64,000 nt of DNA from Chryseobacterium sp. (GTDB taxonomy: Bacteria > Bacteroidota > Bacteroidia > Flavobacteriales > Weeksellaceae). The stretch is taken from NCBI RefSeq assembly GCF_008014695.1, contig NZ_VOXE01000004.1, positions 62,001 to 126,000 of the forward strand. The letters run 5' to 3'. Every line of letters starts with the position of its first letter. The stretch's first letter is position 1. The notes under the pieces are model-generated. The model had not been told where the DNA came from, ran no database searches, and saw only the letters and a program-made list of their open reading frames with translations. Shown here piece by piece: positions 33,725 through 42,325 of the stretch. Both the position numbers and the translations under genes were made by a program.

Positions 33725-34255
33725 ATGAAAAAATATCTTTTTTTGATTCTTGCCTCGGCAACTTTAGGATTAACTTCCTGCAGCCCCTTCAATGTAAGGT
33801 CTGATTATGCCGAAACTGCCAATTTTACCAGTTACAGAACCTATAAATTAAGGATCGATGATCTGAAACTGAATGACATCGACAAAGACCGCGTGTTAAA
33901 CGAAGTTTCAAGACAGTTGCAGACAAAAGGTTTAAGCGTTTCCGACAATCCGGATCTGATCGTTAATGTAAAAGCCAACCACAAAAAAATTCAGGATGTT
34001 CAGAGTTCCAGACCTTACGGAATGTACGGTTGGGGTGGACCTTTCGGTTGGGGAGTCGGAATGAGCAGAACCTGGTCTTCCAATTACAACGAAGGAGCGC
34101 TGATTATTGATCTCATTGATACACGTACCCAGAAACTGGTGTGGCAGGGTATCGGAAGCGGGATTTCCGTTGATTCTCCAAAAGCCAAACAAATACAGAT
34201 TCCTGAAATTGTTGCAGAAATTATGGCCAACTATCCTCCGCAAAGAGGAAAATAA
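33725..34255 (+). CDS. DUF4136 domain lipoprotein
   Basis: A 176-residue lipoprotein with signal MKKYLFLILASATLGLTSCS (Cys near residue 19). The DUF4136 pattern follows: FTSYRTYKLRIDDLKLNDID, then VLNEVSRQLQTKGLSVSDNPDL and GALIIDLIDTRTQKLVWQGI. The central Gly/Trp/Tyr loop (YGMYGWGGPFGWGVGM) is usual for the family. It is probably located in the inner leaflet of the outer membrane. The start at 33725 is chosen because of the lipoprotein signal. Confidence 0.85.
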   Translation: MKKYLFLILASATLGLTSCSPFNVRSDYAETANFTSYRTYKLRIDDLKLNDIDKDRVLNEVSRQLQTKGLSVSDNPDLIVNVKANHKKIQDVQSSRPYGMYGWGGPFGWGVGMSRTWSSNYNEGALIIDLIDTRTQKLVWQGIGSGISVDSPKAKQIQIPEIVAEIMANYPPQRGK

Positions 34256-34275
34256 GCCTACTCTATATATAAACG

Positions 34276-34308
34276 AAGAGCCCGCAATTTTAGGAATTGC
34301 GGGCTCTT
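34276..34308. terminator. Strong bidirectional hairpin terminator
   Basis: AAGAGCCCGCAATT (34276-34289) pairs perfectly with AATTGCGGGCTCTT (34295-34308) around TTAGG. It lies between convergent genes. Confidence 0.85.
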
Positions 34309-34328
34309 TAATTTGGGGAACTTATTAC

Positions 34329-34658
34329 TTACTGTCCCATTAAATCTTTCATTCTTTCTTCCATTAATTGCTGATCCATCATTGCATCCCATCCAAGTGT
34401 TGCACCCATTACGATCATTAAGATAACAGCGAGTATACTCAGTGCAAGGCCAATATAACAAAGGATTTTACCCGTTTTCAGGTTCTGGTAATCGGAATAC
34501 AGGGTTGGATTTCCATTGTAGAGGGCTTCATCTTTTTTGGCAAGGACCAGGCCGATGATTCCGCAGATCAGTCCTATTCCGTAAAAGCAGCAACCCACAA
34601 TGGAAATAATACCCAGTATGAGGACAGCGGTGGCATTTGGTAATTTTTGTTGATTCAT
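34329..34658 (-). CDS. CCC motif membrane protein
   Basis: A 109-residue protein with two or three hydrophobic helices. Residues 10-42 read VLILGIISIVGCCFYGIGLI, then CGIIGLVLA, matching the Bacteroidetes family named for its Cys motif (GCC...C). A cytoplasmic loop (AKKDEALYNGNPTLYSDYQN) and a second helix (KILCYIGLALSILAVILM) follow. It often sits beside a DUF2752 gene, as here (19 bases apart). Function unknown. Confidence 0.8.
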   Translation of the reverse strand: MNQQKLPNATAVLILGIISIVGCCFYGIGLICGIIGLVLAKKDEALYNGNPTLYSDYQNLKTGKILCYIGLALSILAVILMIVMGATLGWDAMMDQQLMEERMKDLMGQ

Positions 34659-34677
34659 AATTGTTTGTTTTATAGTT

Positions 34678-34962
34678 TTAAGTTGTGAAATGTCTGATAA
34701 AATAGGAAACCACCATAATCACGGCATTCAGTACAGCCAAAGAAATCAGGGCTGTTCCGTAATTCCTTTTTTTGTCGATAAAGTTTAAAGCCACAAACCC
34801 GAAGAAAAGCATAACCGTGTAAATGGCCGGAAAAAGATGAAAAGCTTCTGAGAAATTTCCTTTTATTACCAACAAAAAAGCACGCTGCGCACCGCATCCA
34901 AAACATTCCACGCCGAAGAATTTTTTGTTGAGACAGGGAAGCATGTATTTTTCCAGGTTCAT
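34678..34962 (-). CDS. DUF2752 membrane protein
   Basis: A 94-residue membrane protein with the DUF2752 motif near residues 9-28: CLNKKFFGVECFGCGAQRA. Two transmembrane helices follow (AIYTVMLFFGFVALNF and LISLAVLNAVIMVVSYF). The Cys-rich turn usually carries CPGCG; here the first Pro is Phe (CFGCG). Operon with the CCC motif gene. Confidence 0.82.
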   Translation of the reverse strand: MNLEKYMLPCLNKKFFGVECFGCGAQRAFLLVIKGNFSEAFHLFPAIYTVMLFFGFVALNFIDKKRNYGTALISLAVLNAVIMVVSYFIRHFTT

Positions 34963-35013
34963 AAGGGTTTCAAATGTTCCTCAATTTTACAAAAAAAATA
35001 TGAGTGCTGAAAA

Positions 35014-36060
35014 TTAAATTTTCGCTCTGTCGTATTGTGCAGGAAAAAAGCATTTTTCCTCTGTTTTAAAAGCATTGCGTACCGCGATATAAGGATTCCG
35101 CAGGATTTCGCGTGCAATGAAAATGAGATCTGCATCTCCATTCTGCAGAATTTCCTCTGCCTGTTCGGCAGATGTGATCATTCCCACTGCTCCAGTTTTT
35201 ATTTCAGCTTCTTTTTTAATCTTCGAAGCAAAAGGAACCTGATAACCGTCGAAAACCGAAATTCTCGCGCCGTGAATATTTCCACCGCTGGAAACATCAA
35301 TTAAATCCACGTTTTTCTGTTTCAGCATTCTTGAAAGTTCTACACTTTCGTCAAGATCCCAGCCATTTTCAGCATATTCTGTTCCGGAAATCCTTACGAA
35401 AAGCGGATGGTTCTCATCCAGCAATTCATTCACTGCTTCCACAATCTCCATCAGAAACCTGCTTCTGTTTTCAAGACTTCCGCCGTATTCATCAGTTCGT
35501 ACATTGGATAAGGGCGACAGAAACTGGTGAATCAGGTAACCGTGTGCCGCGTGGAGTTCAATGAGGTCAAAACCTGCGTCTATCGCTCTTTTTGCAGCCA
35601 CTTTAAAACTTTTTACCAGATCTCTAATTTCTTCCACTGTCAGTTCATGCGGAATTCTTTCGCTTTCTTCATACGGAATTGGTGAAGGTGCAACGGTTTT
35701 CCAACCTTCTTCCAGCGAAATCTGTTTTCCGTTCCACGTAGAACCTTTCCTCCCGGCATGAGCAAGCTGTATTCCGATCTTACTTTCTGAATTTCCGTGA
35801 ACAAAATCTACAATTTTTTTCAGTGCAGCGGCCTGTTCTTCATTCCAGATTCCCATGCATTTATTCGTAATTCTGCCATCAGGAACGACGCCGGTTGCCT
35901 CCACCATAATCAGGCCGGTTCCGCCCTGAGCGCGGCTCCCGTAATGCACGAAATGGAAATCATTCGCGACACCATCTTTACATGAATACATACACATCGG
36001 CGACATCACCCAACGGTTTTTCAGTTCAATATTTCGGAGTTTTAAAGGGGTATAAAGCAT
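35014..36060 (-). CDS. namA: NADPH dehydrogenase, old yellow enzyme family
   Basis: A 348-residue FMN-dependent ene-reductase in a single TIM barrel. PLKLRNIELKNRWVMSPMCMYS is the start typical of YqjM/NamA, with the FMN-contact Cys in PMCMY. Substrate-binding His residues are in IELHAAHGYLIHQFLSPLSN, and QLAHAGRKGS, YGGSLENRSRFL and a C-terminal phosphate loop (GMITSAEQAEEIL...DLIFIARE) are present. It reduces activated C=C bonds in quinones and enals. Length matches the family. Confidence 0.93.
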   Translation of the reverse strand: MLYTPLKLRNIELKNRWVMSPMCMYSCKDGVANDFHFVHYGSRAQGGTGLIMVEATGVVPDGRITNKCMGIWNEEQAAALKKIVDFVHGNSESKIGIQLAHAGRKGSTWNGKQISLEEGWKTVAPSPIPYEESERIPHELTVEEIRDLVKSFKVAAKRAIDAGFDLIELHAAHGYLIHQFLSPLSNVRTDEYGGSLENRSRFLMEIVEAVNELLDENHPLFVRISGTEYAENGWDLDESVELSRMLKQKNVDLIDVSSGGNIHGARISVFDGYQVPFASKIKKEAEIKTGAVGMITSAEQAEEILQNGDADLIFIAREILRNPYIAVRNAFKTEEKCFFPAQYDRAKI

Positions 36061-36184
36061 TCTAATTGATTTTATTATTTATTACAAATTTAGCCATTCT
36101 GAAATAATTAGCCAATAATACCGGCAGAACAGGCTTTTTGCCACGTAAACAAAAACATTTACCTTTACTTTCCGATTTTTATCA

Positions 36185-36664
36185 ATGGAAAAAGAACTTA
36201 AAATATATTTTGAAGCTATCGAGAGCTACGCGCATCTGGATGAGACTGAAAAGAAACTGTTTGATGCTGCACGAAAAATCCGTGAAACCGCATACTCAGA
36301 ATACTCTCACTTTGATGTTGGCTGCGCACTTCTTCTGGAAAACGGCGAAATCATTACGGGCAGCAATCAGGAAAATGCCGCCTATCCGTCAGGTTTATGT
36401 GCGGAAAGGACGACCATATTCTGGACTTCCGCAAATTTTCCGAATGTGAAAATCAAAAAGCTTTTCGTGATCGGAGCGCCCAAAGATGCAGTCTCCTCCC
36501 CTCCTATTCCGCCGTGTGGCGCCTGCCGTCAGTCGATTCTGGAGTATGAAGCCAAACAGAAAGAAGGGATTGAAATTTATTTTGCATCGCTGAATGGAGA
36601 AATTTTCAAGACCAAATCGATAAGAGACCTGCTGCCATTTTCTTTTGATTCAAGTTTTTTATAA
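36185..36664 (+). CDS. cdd: Cytidine deaminase
   Basis: A 159-residue zinc enzyme that deaminates cytidine and deoxycytidine. The zinc and catalytic motif CAERTTIF (Cys-Ala-Glu) lies near residue 66 and PPCGACRQSILEY near 102. The substrate loop is DVGCALLLENGEIITGSNQENAAY. The length is close to tetrameric Cdd with a short N-terminal extension. It is a monocistronic plus-strand gene just upstream of the cobalamin riboswitch. Confidence 0.92.
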   Translation: MEKELKIYFEAIESYAHLDETEKKLFDAARKIRETAYSEYSHFDVGCALLLENGEIITGSNQENAAYPSGLCAERTTIFWTSANFPNVKIKKLFVIGAPKDAVSSPPIPPCGACRQSILEYEAKQKEGIEIYFASLNGEIFKTKSIRDLLPFSFDSSFL

Positions 36665-36702
36665 AATTCTCATTTTTTTCAAATAAAATTAATAACTTCG
36701 CA

Positions 36703-36885
36703 AAACTTTTGGAAAAGGGAATTACGTGTAAACCGTAAACTGTCCCCGCAACTGTAAATCACAGATTTTTTCAGCTTTTTATTCAAACAAAAAGTTGAAA
36801 ACTGAAAAATTCTGCTTCAAAAAAACCACTGGAAACGGGAAGGTGAAGCAAAAGTGAAAGTCAGGAGACCTTGCCGAAAGAATGA
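36703..36885 (+). promoter_or_regulatory. Cobalamin (B12) riboswitch
   Basis: The leader has the consensus order of a cobalamin riboswitch: GGGAATTACGTGTAAACCG (36718-36735) with ACTGTCCCCGCAACTGTAA (36739-36757), the accessory stem, CCACTGGAAACGGGAAGGT (36827-36844) and the B12-box-like segment AAGTCAGGAGACCTTGCC (36858-36875), one base longer than the usual GGAGACCTGCC form. It lies about 110 bases upstream of the TonB receptor gene. Adenosyl- or methylcobalamin binding is expected to repress the receptor. Confidence 0.93.
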
Positions 36886-36990
36886 TTATTAAACGCTTTC
36901 GGAGGAAGAGTCGCGAAATTTCTGAACAGGTCTGTTCAGTCTTTACCTGCATTTTTTCCGATAAGTAAACTTTAACCAAAATTATTTCAA

Positions 36991-38898
36991 ATGAAAAGAA
37001 AATTAATTTTTGTTGGGGCAATGCTTGTCGTAAGTTCAACCATTTTTGCCCAACAGGAAAACGAATCCACCATTCAGGAAGTCACCATCGCTTCCAAAGC
37101 CCCTCAAGCCGCTTATAAAGCCGGAAAAAATGTGCAGCTGATCACCAAAAAAGATCTTGAGAAGTTTAAAGGGCAGAATCTGAATGAAATCCTGAATCAG
37201 GTTTCGGGCATCCAGATCAGCGGAAATTTCAACAATCCTCAGGAACCCAAATCTTTAAAAATTAACGGCGGAAAATCGGCCAACGTGCTGATCCTTGTCG
37301 ACGGAATTCCGCTGAAAGATGTCACGGCAAACGATTACACCGTTTCCGATTTAAGACTTTTCGCGGCCGAAAACATTGAAAGCATCGAGATCCTGAACGG
37401 AGCTTCATCGGTTCTGTACGGAAGCAATGCAACCGTTTCTGTCATCAACATCAAAACCAAAAACACCGCCGAAAAACCGCTCCAATTGAATATCGGAGCC
37501 AGAGCCGGGAGTTTTGACACGTATGCACAGAGTTTTTCAGCAGGTTTAAAAAAGGGGAACCATTACTTCCAGCTGAAAGGGCTGAACGAAAAATCAAGAG
37601 GGATCTCCTCGGCAGCCGGCGAAAATTTCGAAAAAGACGGTTTCGAGAAACAGAATATCGGCGGCAGTTATACCTACCGACAGGAAAAATGGCTGACTAC
37701 TTTCGACGGTAATTACACGAATCATCTTTTTCAGTACGATTTGGGGGCTTTTGCCGATTCGGAGGACCGCAATAAAGATTACCAGTTTTACCTCAGCAAT
37801 ACTTCAAAATATTTCTATGATAAAGGGGAATTCTCTCTGCTTTCAAGGTATTCCAAAAACAGACGGCTCAGCCAGACAAAAATGAATGAGGAGTACAACG
37901 ACAGTTTTTCTTACACCGGAGAACAGGTGTATATAGAGCTCAACAATCATCATCAGTTCGCTGAAAACTTCAAACTTACAAGCGGTTTGGTATATGAAAA
38001 GCAGAATTTGGGAAACCGTGCAGTTCCGTATGGCAGTACCGAAATGGAAGATGTTCTGATCAACAAAGAAACGTATTCTACAAGTTATGAAGCTTTCACT
38101 TTGGCACAATCTCATTACAAAGCATTCCATTTGGATACAGGTCTGCGTTTTTCTCACCATTCCAAATACGGGAATCATTTGGTGTACAGCATCAATCCTT
38201 ATTATTTAAAAGAAATGGAAACGCTTTACTGGAAGCTCGGAATTTCACATGCGACAGCATTTATTTCACCAACACTTTACCAGAATTTTGGCTCGCTGCC
38301 TTATACCCTTCCGAATGCCGATCTGAAACCTGAAACCAATTCCACTCAGGACATCAATTTTGAAATCGGAAAAAAAGACAGAAGTCTACTTTTCAGCACG
38401 AGTTTCTTCCAAAGACAGGAAAAAGATGTCTTTACTTATGTGAATTTTCCTGATTTCACCGGCCAATTTCAGAATGTGGAGGAAAATGAAGTAAAAGGTT
38501 TAGAAGTCGGCGTTCGGTACAAAATCAATGAAATGGTGAATTTCGGCGGAAATTTCGGTTTTGTTGAAAAAGACAAGGAAGCCACGATGCTCAGACAGCC
38601 GAAACAGCGCGTGAACTCCTACATTGAAATCCTTCCGTTTAAAACGACGCGGGTGAATTTCAGTCATCAGTTTGTCTCGAAAAGGAACGATGCATACTAT
38701 GATTCCTCCGCTTTTTCCATAAAAAATGTGGTTGTGGATAGCTACAATCTCTTTAATCTGAATATCAACCAGAAAATCACCCAAAAACTAGAATCTTATC
38801 TGAATATCGGAAATCTGTTCAATACTTCCTACACTGATGTGATCGGATATAATACCAGACCGCGCAACTTTACGTTTGGCGTGAATTATAATTTCTAA
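36991..38898 (+). CDS. btuB: TonB-dependent outer-membrane receptor, BtuB-like
   Basis: A 635-residue receptor with a signal peptide (residues 1-20, MLVVSSTIFAQ). The plug domain (about 27-150) contains the LITKKDLEKFKGQNLNEILN and VSGIQISG segments, then LILVDGIPLKD and IESIEILNGASSVLYGSNA, and the rest is a 22-stranded barrel ending in aromatic FTFGVNYNF, as required for outer-membrane insertion. Cobalamin transport is inferred from the riboswitch directly upstream. A strong terminator follows. Confidence 0.9.
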   Translation: MKRKLIFVGAMLVVSSTIFAQQENESTIQEVTIASKAPQAAYKAGKNVQLITKKDLEKFKGQNLNEILNQVSGIQISGNFNNPQEPKSLKINGGKSANVLILVDGIPLKDVTANDYTVSDLRLFAAENIESIEILNGASSVLYGSNATVSVINIKTKNTAEKPLQLNIGARAGSFDTYAQSFSAGLKKGNHYFQLKGLNEKSRGISSAAGENFEKDGFEKQNIGGSYTYRQEKWLTTFDGNYTNHLFQYDLGAFADSEDRNKDYQFYLSNTSKYFYDKGEFSLLSRYSKNRRLSQTKMNEEYNDSFSYTGEQVYIELNNHHQFAENFKLTSGLVYEKQNLGNRAVPYGSTEMEDVLINKETYSTSYEAFTLAQSHYKAFHLDTGLRFSHHSKYGNHLVYSINPYYLKEMETLYWKLGISHATAFISPTLYQNFGSLPYTLPNADLKPETNSTQDINFEIGKKDRSLLFSTSFFQRQEKDVFTYVNFPDFTGQFQNVEENEVKGLEVGVRYKINEMVNFGGNFGFVEKDKEATMLRQPKQRVNSYIEILPFKTTRVNFSHQFVSKRNDAYYDSSAFSIKNVVVDSYNLFNLNINQKITQKLESYLNIGNLFNTSYTDVIGYNTRPRNFTFGVNYNF

Positions 38899-38910
38899 AA
38901 ACAATTACAG

Positions 38911-38951
38911 AAAGCCCTTTCAAATCAGATTTGAAAGGGCTTTTATTTTTT
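38911..38951 (+). terminator. Strong intrinsic terminator of the receptor gene
   Basis: AAAGCCCTTTCAAAT (38911-38925) pairs perfectly with ATTTGAAAGGGCTTT (38929-38943) around CAG, followed by TATTTTTTTT. The A-rich left side may also act on the convergent minus-strand gene. Confidence 0.9.
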
Positions 38952-38959
38952 TTAAAAAC

Positions 38960-40381
38960 TTATGCTAATTTAAGACCCAGAATTTCACCTTCTTTAATGA
39001 CGAAATTCCGTGCCTCTTCTTTATCGTTGCCAATCTCGCCTTCCAAGATTGCTTCTTTTACTTTTTCCTTTAAGATCCCGATTTCGCGGCCGGGTTTTAA
39101 GTCAAATAATTCCATAATTTCCTCTCCGGAAATGGGTGGCTGAAAATTACGGACGTGGTCTTTTTCCTCTACCTCTTTTATTTTTTCCGCAACATATTCA
39201 AAATTTTTCTTGAATTTTTCCTGTTTGTATGAATTTTTCGTCGTGATGTCGGCTTTACAGAGCGTGAAAAGGTCTTCCAAATCTTCCCCGGAATCGAAAA
39301 GCAGCCTTCGCAGCGCCGAATCAGATGTGCCGTCATCAATCAGCGCGATGGGGCGAGAAGAGAGTTTTACGAGTTTCTGCACGTACTTCATATCGCTTCC
39401 GAGCGGAAGTTTCAACCGGTGGAAAAGGGTTTTCACCATTTTCGAACCCAAGAATTCATGTCCGTGAAAGGTCCAGCCAGCACCTTCCACAAATTTTTTC
39501 GTTGGCGCTTTTCCTATATCATGAAGCAATGCTGCCCAACGAAGCCAGAGGTTTTCGGTATTTTTTGCAATATTGTCGAGCACTTCCAGCGTATGCCAGA
39601 AATTGTCTTTGTGGGTTTGCCCTTCCACTTCTTCAATGCCTTTCAAAGCGGTAAGTTCCGGGATAATGAGTGCTAAAAGTCCCGATTCTTCCAGCAGTTT
39701 AAGTCCGACAGAAGGTTTTTCGGAAACCATTATTTTGTTGAATTCAACCATAATGCGTTCCATTGAAACAATTTTGATCCGTTCTGACTCTTTTTTTATG
39801 GAATTCAGGGAATTTTGTTCGATTTGAAAATGTAAAGTTGAAGCGAACCGGATCGCGCGCATCATGCGAAGCGGATCGTCAGAATACGTACGGCTCGGTT
39901 CCAGCGGCGTTCTGATGATTTTATTTTTAATATCTGCAATCCCTTCAAAAGGATCGATGAGGGTTCCGAAATTGTCTTTGTTCAGCGAAATCGCCAATGC
40001 ATTTATCGTGAAATCACGCCGTTTCTGGTCATCTTCAAGCGTTCCGGCATCTACATCAGGTTTACGGGAATGTTCGACATAACTTTCCTTTCGCGCTCCG
40101 ACAAATTCCAGGTCAAGGCCTTCATGCCTGAACATAGCGGTTCCGTAGTTTTTGAAAATGGAAACTTTTAATTTTGGATTGATATCCTGCGCAACGGCAT
40201 TCGCAAGATCTATCCCGTTACCTTCTGTCACAAAATCAATATCGGTAGGGATTTCTCTTTTCATGAGAAGGTCGCGGACATAACCGCCAACGATGTAAAC
40301 CGACTGGTTGTTTTTCTCTGCCACAGCAGAAATCAGTTTGAAAAGTTTGAGATTTTTATTTTGATTAAGGGAGATGATCAT
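38960..40381 (-). CDS. tRNA nucleotidyltransferase with HD domain
   Basis: A 473-residue enzyme from the Met at 40381 (MIISLNQNKNLKLF); a frame from 40411 adds ten unlikely residues. The class II nucleotidyltransferase core is VGGYVRDLLMKREIPTDIDF (Gly-Gly and Asp-x-Asp), with the flexible loop RRDFTINALA and ERI for ATP/CTP recognition. The HD domain (LLHDIGKAPTKKF, HGHEFLGSKMV) lies near residues 270-300, giving the usual domain order. It adds or repairs the CCA end of tRNA, with possible phosphohydrolase activity. Confidence 0.92.
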   Translation of the reverse strand: MIISLNQNKNLKLFKLISAVAEKNNQSVYIVGGYVRDLLMKREIPTDIDFVTEGNGIDLANAVAQDINPKLKVSIFKNYGTAMFRHEGLDLEFVGARKESYVEHSRKPDVDAGTLEDDQKRRDFTINALAISLNKDNFGTLIDPFEGIADIKNKIIRTPLEPSRTYSDDPLRMMRAIRFASTLHFQIEQNSLNSIKKESERIKIVSMERIMVEFNKIMVSEKPSVGLKLLEESGLLALIIPELTALKGIEEVEGQTHKDNFWHTLEVLDNIAKNTENLWLRWAALLHDIGKAPTKKFVEGAGWTFHGHEFLGSKMVKTLFHRLKLPLGSDMKYVQKLVKLSSRPIALIDDGTSDSALRRLLFDSGEDLEDLFTLCKADITTKNSYKQEKFKKNFEYVAEKIKEVEEKDHVRNFQPPISGEEIMELFDLKPGREIGILKEKVKEAILEGEIGNDKEEARNFVIKEGEILGLKLA

Positions 40382-40420
40382 AATTGGTAAAGGAAAAACA
40401 GAATTTGGCAAAGGTACAAT

Positions 40421-40759
40421 TCAAAAATATTTTTCTACCCTTTTTTCCAAGATTTCAATAAGTTCCTTTTGATAATAATTAAAATGGTCTTTGATCTGCA
40501 ATACTATAATTGGCGCAGAAAGTTTCTTATTGAAATTTTTATAGATATAATTTTCGTGGTGCTGCTCCATGACAAAAACGATATCCGCCTCTTCTAAATC
40601 AGTTTTTGAGAGGTAATTCGTGTTTTCCTGGAAACAGATTTTCCTGTTTGTTCCGGCAGATTTAAAATTGAGGTCAGGGAATTTCTTGCTGAAATAATCT
40701 TCCGCAGTTTTGGAGCGCTTTTTATTAGCCGAACAGATAAAAAGAAAACTTTTATTCAC
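40421..40759 (-). CDS. Low-molecular-weight protein-tyrosine-phosphatase-like protein
   Basis: A 112-residue protein with an N-terminal beta strand and P-loop FICSANKKRSKTAE, matching C-x5-R of the LMW-PTP/ArsC family with the start of the alpha helix. The usual C-terminal Asp-Pro general acid is not clear, so catalysis is uncertain. It overlaps the upstream threonylcarbamoyl-AMP synthase gene by 8 bases, indicating coupled translation. Confidence 0.75.
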   Translation of the reverse strand: MNKSFLFICSANKKRSKTAEDYFSKKFPDLNFKSAGTNRKICFQENTNYLSKTDLEEADIVFVMEQHHENYIYKNFNKKLSAPIIVLQIKDHFNYYQKELIEILEKRVEKYF

Positions 40760-41300
40760 GGATTACTTTAATCCGGTTATCCTTCCAGATTCTGATGATG
40801 GAAGAACCTGAATATTCAGAGACCTTTTCCCGGTTTTCTTCCACGGCAAAATCAACGGCAGCTACAATTTCCGGCGAAATATCGGAGAATTTCATTGGCG
40901 ATTTCTGTCCGCTCAAATTGGCTGACGTCGAAACCAGAGGTTTGTTGAGCTTCGTGATCAGTTTTCTCAGAAAATCATCCTTCACCCATCGGATTCCGAT
41001 GCTGCCGTCTTCGGCAAGCAGCTCTTTGGGCAAACCCTTCGGATTGTCATAGATTAAAGTCACCGGTTTTTCGGATAAATCCATGATTTCCCAGGCCATT
41101 TCAGGCACATCAACAAGGTCCTGCAAACGTTTTTCAGATTCTACCAAAATGATGAATGATTTGGACGGTTCGCGCTTTTTGATGTCAAAAATTTTCTGAA
41201 CCGCTTCCGGATTTGTCGCATCGCAGCCAATTCCCCAAATGGTATCGGTGGGATAAAGGATGGTTCCGCCTGATTTTAATATCTCGATGATTTTCTGCAT
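40752..41300 (-). CDS. L-threonylcarbamoyladenylate synthase (Sua5/YciO/YrdC family)
   Basis: A 182-residue enzyme making threonylcarbamoyl-AMP for the t6A modification of tRNA. The characteristic text GTILYPTDTIWGIGCDATN (residues about 13-31) is followed by KREPSKSFIILV, then SIGIRWVKDDF and STSANLSGQ near residue 125. The single-domain size of about 180 matches YrdC-type. It overlaps the phosphatase-like gene and is transcribed with it. Confidence 0.92.
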   Translation of the reverse strand: MQKIIEILKSGGTILYPTDTIWGIGCDATNPEAVQKIFDIKKREPSKSFIILVESEKRLQDLVDVPEMAWEIMDLSEKPVTLIYDNPKGLPKELLAEDGSIGIRWVKDDFLRKLITKLNKPLVSTSANLSGQKSPMKFSDISPEIVAAVDFAVEENREKVSEYSGSSIIRIWKDNRIKVIRE

Positions 41301-41400
41301 TTTAATGGAATAAATATTTTCTATTGAAAAGGCAAAATTAAAATAATTGAATGAGAATACGGGTTTTAAAATTTTGAATCTTAAACTGAAGTTTTATCGT

Positions 41401-41408
41401 TATTTTTG
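41401..41408 (+). promoter_or_regulatory. -7 box TATTTTTG very close to a start codon
   Basis: TATTTTTG fits the TAnnTTTG consensus and ends only 8 bases before the ATG at 41417. Transcription starting about 4-8 bases past the box would give a nearly leaderless mRNA. Confidence 0.45.
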
Positions 41409-41416
41409 TCCTTAAT

Positions 41417-41665
41417 ATGGAAGAGAAATCTAAGGATCCGCTGCACGGAAAACGTCTGGATGCCATTCTGGAAGAACTGGTGGACTATTACGATGGTTTT
41501 GAAAAGCTCGGTGAGCAGATCAATATCAAATGCTTTACCGATAATCCGAGCATTAATTCATCCTTAAAATTTTTACGGAAAACCGACTGGGCGCGAACGA
41601 AAGTGGAAAGTCTGTATCTGTACGTCCTCAGACAGAAAAAGAAAAACGAAAAACCGGAAATTTAA
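41417..41665 (+). CDS. VF530 family DNA-binding protein
   Basis: An 82-residue protein with the VF530 text DPLHGKRLDAILEELVDYY, then EQINIKCFTDNPSINSSL and KFLRKTDWARTKVE. The solved family structure is a small alpha-beta fold proposed to bind DNA. It is a single plus-strand gene between minus-strand genes. Confidence 0.9.
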   Translation: MEEKSKDPLHGKRLDAILEELVDYYDGFEKLGEQINIKCFTDNPSINSSLKFLRKTDWARTKVESLYLYVLRQKKKNEKPEI

Positions 41666-41678
41666 CGCTCAGCTGTAT

Positions 41679-42074
41679 TCAATCCAAAAACTCTCCTGAA
41701 ACGTAGTACCACCGCTCCCTGATTTTCAGAAAAACCGAAAGTTCATGATGAACCTGTGGCTTTCCGTCTTCATCGGTGCAATACGCTTTGAATTCAACCT
41801 GATTTTCAGAAGGAATATTGATAATTTCCAGTTTTGTCCAATCATTTATTTCACCCCATTCCTGAAGATCTGCTTTGTTGTGCAGTTTTCTATTGTCCGG
41901 AAGCGTGGTTTTTATTAAATATTCACCGTTTGGAATGGCAAATGCAGAAAACCGGGAACGCATTAAAGTTTCCGCGGTTGGAGCGTGTTTTTCGCCGGAA
42001 TGAAAGGGTTTACAGCAGTCTTCATAGGATTTTCCGGAGCAACAGGGACAGGTCATGATGTTTATTTCGTTCAT
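41679..42074 (-). CDS. YchJ family SEC-C-motif protein
   Basis: A 131-residue protein with an N-terminal Cys cluster CPCCSGKSYEDCCKPFHSG (SEC-C-like zinc site), the next motif AETLMRSRFSAFAIPNGEYL and a domain related to nuclear transport factor 2 folds (EFKAYCTDEDGKPQVHHELS...FLKIRERWYYVSGE). YchJ proteins normally carry a second SEC-C motif at the end, which is absent here. Function unknown. Confidence 0.88.
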   Translation of the reverse strand: MNEINIMTCPCCSGKSYEDCCKPFHSGEKHAPTAETLMRSRFSAFAIPNGEYLIKTTLPDNRKLHNKADLQEWGEINDWTKLEIINIPSENQVEFKAYCTDEDGKPQVHHELSVFLKIRERWYYVSGEFLD

Positions 42075-42169
42075 GATGTAGCTTCTTTAAAGTGCGTATT
42101 CGAAACAAATTTATAAGTTTGGACGAAGGCCCGGTCTTATGGTGAGATAATTACATCCTTTGGTTCAAT

Positions 42170-42325
42170 AGGAACGGGTTGCAGTCCGTTTTTAATTTTT
42201 CAGGGACTTTAGCCAAAACTCATGTATTAAAATTATAGTGGCATCGTGCAGTATGTAAATCAAATATAATGATTTTCGGCTAAAGCCGATGGTAATTCTC
42301 TTTTTTTGAACGGACTAAGTCCCTT
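42170..42325. repeat. Intergenic palindromic element, possibly repetitive
   Basis: Related palindromic segments occur within 155 bases: GCAGTCCGTT (42181-42190), GGGACTTTAGCC (42203-42214), CGGCTAAAGCCG (42277-42288) and GGACTAAGTCC (42312-42322). The arms GGGACTTTAGCC and GGCTAAAG can pair with one another. No gene is seen between 42075 and 42324. It resembles a REP-type unit. Confidence 0.45.
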
